From Hydrogenophaga sp. (GTDB taxonomy: Bacteria; Pseudomonadota; Gammaproteobacteria; Burkholderiales; Burkholderiaceae): a stretch of DNA of 7,814 nt. This document shows positions 6,462-7,814 of the stretch, one piece after another (position 1 is the first letter of the stretch; each line of letters opens with the position of its first letter). The position numbers and the translations under genes were made by a program. The notes under the pieces are model-generated. The model was not told where the DNA came from. It made no database searches and worked only from the letters and a program-made list of their open reading frames with translations. The stretch spans positions 1 through 7,814 of the forward strand of contig JALOSH010000438.1 of NCBI GenBank assembly GCA_025458545.1, written 5' to 3'.

Positions 6462-7814
6462 TCAGGCCAGGAACCCGAGGCGGCGCGCGCTGCCGAAGTT
6501 GCGCAGGTTGGGCAGCACCGCGTCGAGCTGGCTGTCGTTCGCGCCCATCCAGCCCAGCAGGGTGGCCGCGTACTGGTCCACGCTGAGCGTGGGTATCCAG
6601 CGTCCCTGGAGTTCCCAGGCGTCTTGCCCCACATCGTCCGGACCGCCGATCACCAGCTCCGGCGGCGTGCCGTAGGTGGTGCCGCCGTTGACCGCGCCCC
6701 CCATGACCAGCTGGTGGTTGCCCCAGGCGTGGTCGGTTCCGCTGCTGTTGTTGGGCCTGAAGGTGCGGCCGAAATCGCTTTGGGTGAACAGGGTCACGCT
6801 GTCGCCCATGCCGATGGCCTGCATCGCGTTGTAGAAACAGGCCATGGCGTCGCCCAGCGCCTGCAGCAGGCGGAAATGGTCGCCTTCCAGGCTGGTGGCC
6901 GCGATCTGGCCGCTGTGGGTGTCGTAACCCCCTTGCTGAGCAAAAAAGATCTGGCGGCTGCCCTGCACCGTCACACGCCCCTGCACCAGCTTGGCCACCT
7001 GGTACAGCTGCCGACCAATCGGGGTGTTGATGCGGCCGTTGGTGGTGATGGGGGCGAAGGCGGCGTCCAGCGCCGAACCGGCCTGCGCGCCCGGGGTTTG
7101 TGCGACCAGCGCCCCGAGCCGGGCCGACATCGCCAGGGCATCGCGCTGCTGCCCCATGTAGGCGTTGAGCATGGCGTTGCCGTCGCTGCCCGCGTACAGC
7201 GCCTGCAGCGCGCGCTGGCGCTCGATCTCGGGCGCCCAGGTCGGGTTCTGCAGCCCGTTGAGCCCGAACGTGCCGCCGGGTTCGGGCAGCACCAGCGGCG
7301 TCTGCAGCTCCGACAGGCCAAAGCGTCCATTGCCGCCGACCGATATCACCGGGTTGGTGGTGCCCAGGGTGACGGCGGCGCGCCCGCCCCAGCCGGTGCG
7401 CTCCACCACGCGGGTGCTGGCGGATTCCCACAGCACCTGCTGGTCGGAATGGGAAAACAGGCTCTGCGGCATGCGGGCATCGGTCGCGGACAGGCTGCGG
7501 AATTCGGCCTTGGTGAGCGGTGCGAACAAGGGGCCGACGTTGAACACCGGCGCGAGGCCACCGTCGGCCCAGACCGACGCCAGCCGCGACAGCGCCGGGT
7601 GCAGGCCGTGGTCGGTGCCCGTCAGGGGCACCAGGCTGCTGCGTGGCAAGGCCAGTGGACCGCGCACGGCGGCGTACTGGTTGTAGCGGGTGGTGTCGGT
7701 GGGCACCACTGTGTTGCAGCCATCGTTGCCGCCGTACAGAAAGACGCAGACCAGCGCCCTGTAGCCCGCCTGGGCGTTGGCCGGGGTCTGGGTCAGGGCC
7801 GAGAGACCGGCGAC
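6462..7814 (-). CDS. DUF1501 family exported protein, C-terminal 450 residues (start outside the window)
   Basis: The frame is open from the right edge (7814) to TGA at 6462-6464. The first residues visible, with TPANAQA before GYRALVCVFLYGGNDG, look like the end of an export signal; DUF1501 proteins usually carry a Tat signal, so only the very N-terminus should be missing. Family hallmarks are the opening FLYGGNDGCN, FSHSDQQ, GGYDTHSGQ (about 6915-6941), SDFGRTF then GTDHAWGNH (about 6718-6780), GGPDD, and the closing GRWIPT and LPNLRNFGSARRLGFL. The family is related to the alkaline phosphatase/sulfatase fold and its Asp/His residues probably bind metal, but no reaction is established to my knowledge. 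In many proteobacteria a DUF1800 gene lies next to it; that gene would be beyond the right edge. The frame looks complete with no gap. It converges with the binding-protein gene. Confidence 0.85.
   Translation of the reverse strand, partial: VAGLSALTQTPANAQAGYRALVCVFLYGGNDGCNTVVPTDTTRYNQYAAVRGPLALPRSSLVPLTGTDHGLHPALSRLASVWADGGLAPVFNVGPLFAPLTKAEFRSLSATDARMPQSLFSHSDQQVLWESASTRVVERTGWGGRAAVTLGTTNPVISVGGNGRFGLSELQTPLVLPEPGGTFGLNGLQNPTWAPEIERQRALQALYAGSDGNAMLNAYMGQQRDALAMSARLGALVAQTPGAQAGSALDAAFAPITTNGRINTPIGRQLYQVAKLVQGRVTVQGSRQIFFAQQGGYDTHSGQIAATSLEGDHFRLLQALGDAMACFYNAMQAIGMGDSVTLFTQSDFGRTFRPNNSSGTDHAWGNHQLVMGGAVNGGTTYGTPPELVIGGPDDVGQDAWELQGRWIPTLSVDQYAATLLGWMGANDSQLDAVLPNLRNFGSARRLGFLA

Noticed and set aside
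7707..7709. GTG at 7709 as the start of the DUF1501 gene
   Set aside because: The frame continues to the window edge with family sequence (CVFLYGGNDG), so this is an internal valine codon.
1..7814. A new defence, mobile or RNA-guided system
   Set aside because: No repeat-spacer array, transposase, reverse transcriptase, nuclease cassette, tRNA or structured RNA is visible; all three genes belong to known families.

Overview
The window looks like an ordinary chromosomal stretch from a high-GC betaproteobacterium. The proteins it encodes resemble what I remember of Burkholderiales, Comamonadaceae in particular (Hydrogenophaga/Acidovorax-like). That placement rests on family resemblance and base composition, not on a marker gene. 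There are three protein genes, one short repeat-type element, and no RNA gene, CRISPR array, insertion sequence or phage gene that I can support.

Positions 1-5202 (minus strand) hold an oversized uvrA gene. It encodes two UvrA-like units in tandem, with four ATP-binding modules, and its 3' end lies beyond the left edge. The frame is intact for 1083 codons and then breaks near 1953. There, about 16 codons that the protein's own first half retains are missing, and the frame shifts. The rest of the UvrA sequence continues cleanly in the new frame to position 1. A second, in-frame gap removes the expected zinc-ligand segment of the first half near 4240. A 119-bp nested inverted repeat (394-512) sits in frame in the linker before the fourth ATP-binding module.

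Positions 5203-5333 are a divergent control region. It has a good sigma-70-like promoter for the rightward gene, overlapped by a perfect 6-bp inverted repeat, and a -10-like box facing uvrA. Positions 5334-6410 (plus strand) encode an exported periplasmic substrate-binding protein of the branched-chain amino acid (LivK-like) ABC transporter type, with no transporter partners in view. It too appears to lack about 16 residues. Positions 6411-6461 are a short convergent gap with a hairpin. Positions 6462-7814 (minus strand) are the 3' part of an exported DUF1501 protein gene whose start lies beyond the right edge.

The genes do not form a common pathway: a DNA repair gene, a nutrient-uptake binding protein and an exported protein of unknown role lie side by side in divergent and convergent order. 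The main points of interest are three apparent small deletions in 7.8 kb (recent gene decay or an assembly problem), the coding repeat element, and the unequal architecture of the two UvrA halves. I see no evidence for a new defence or mobile system.
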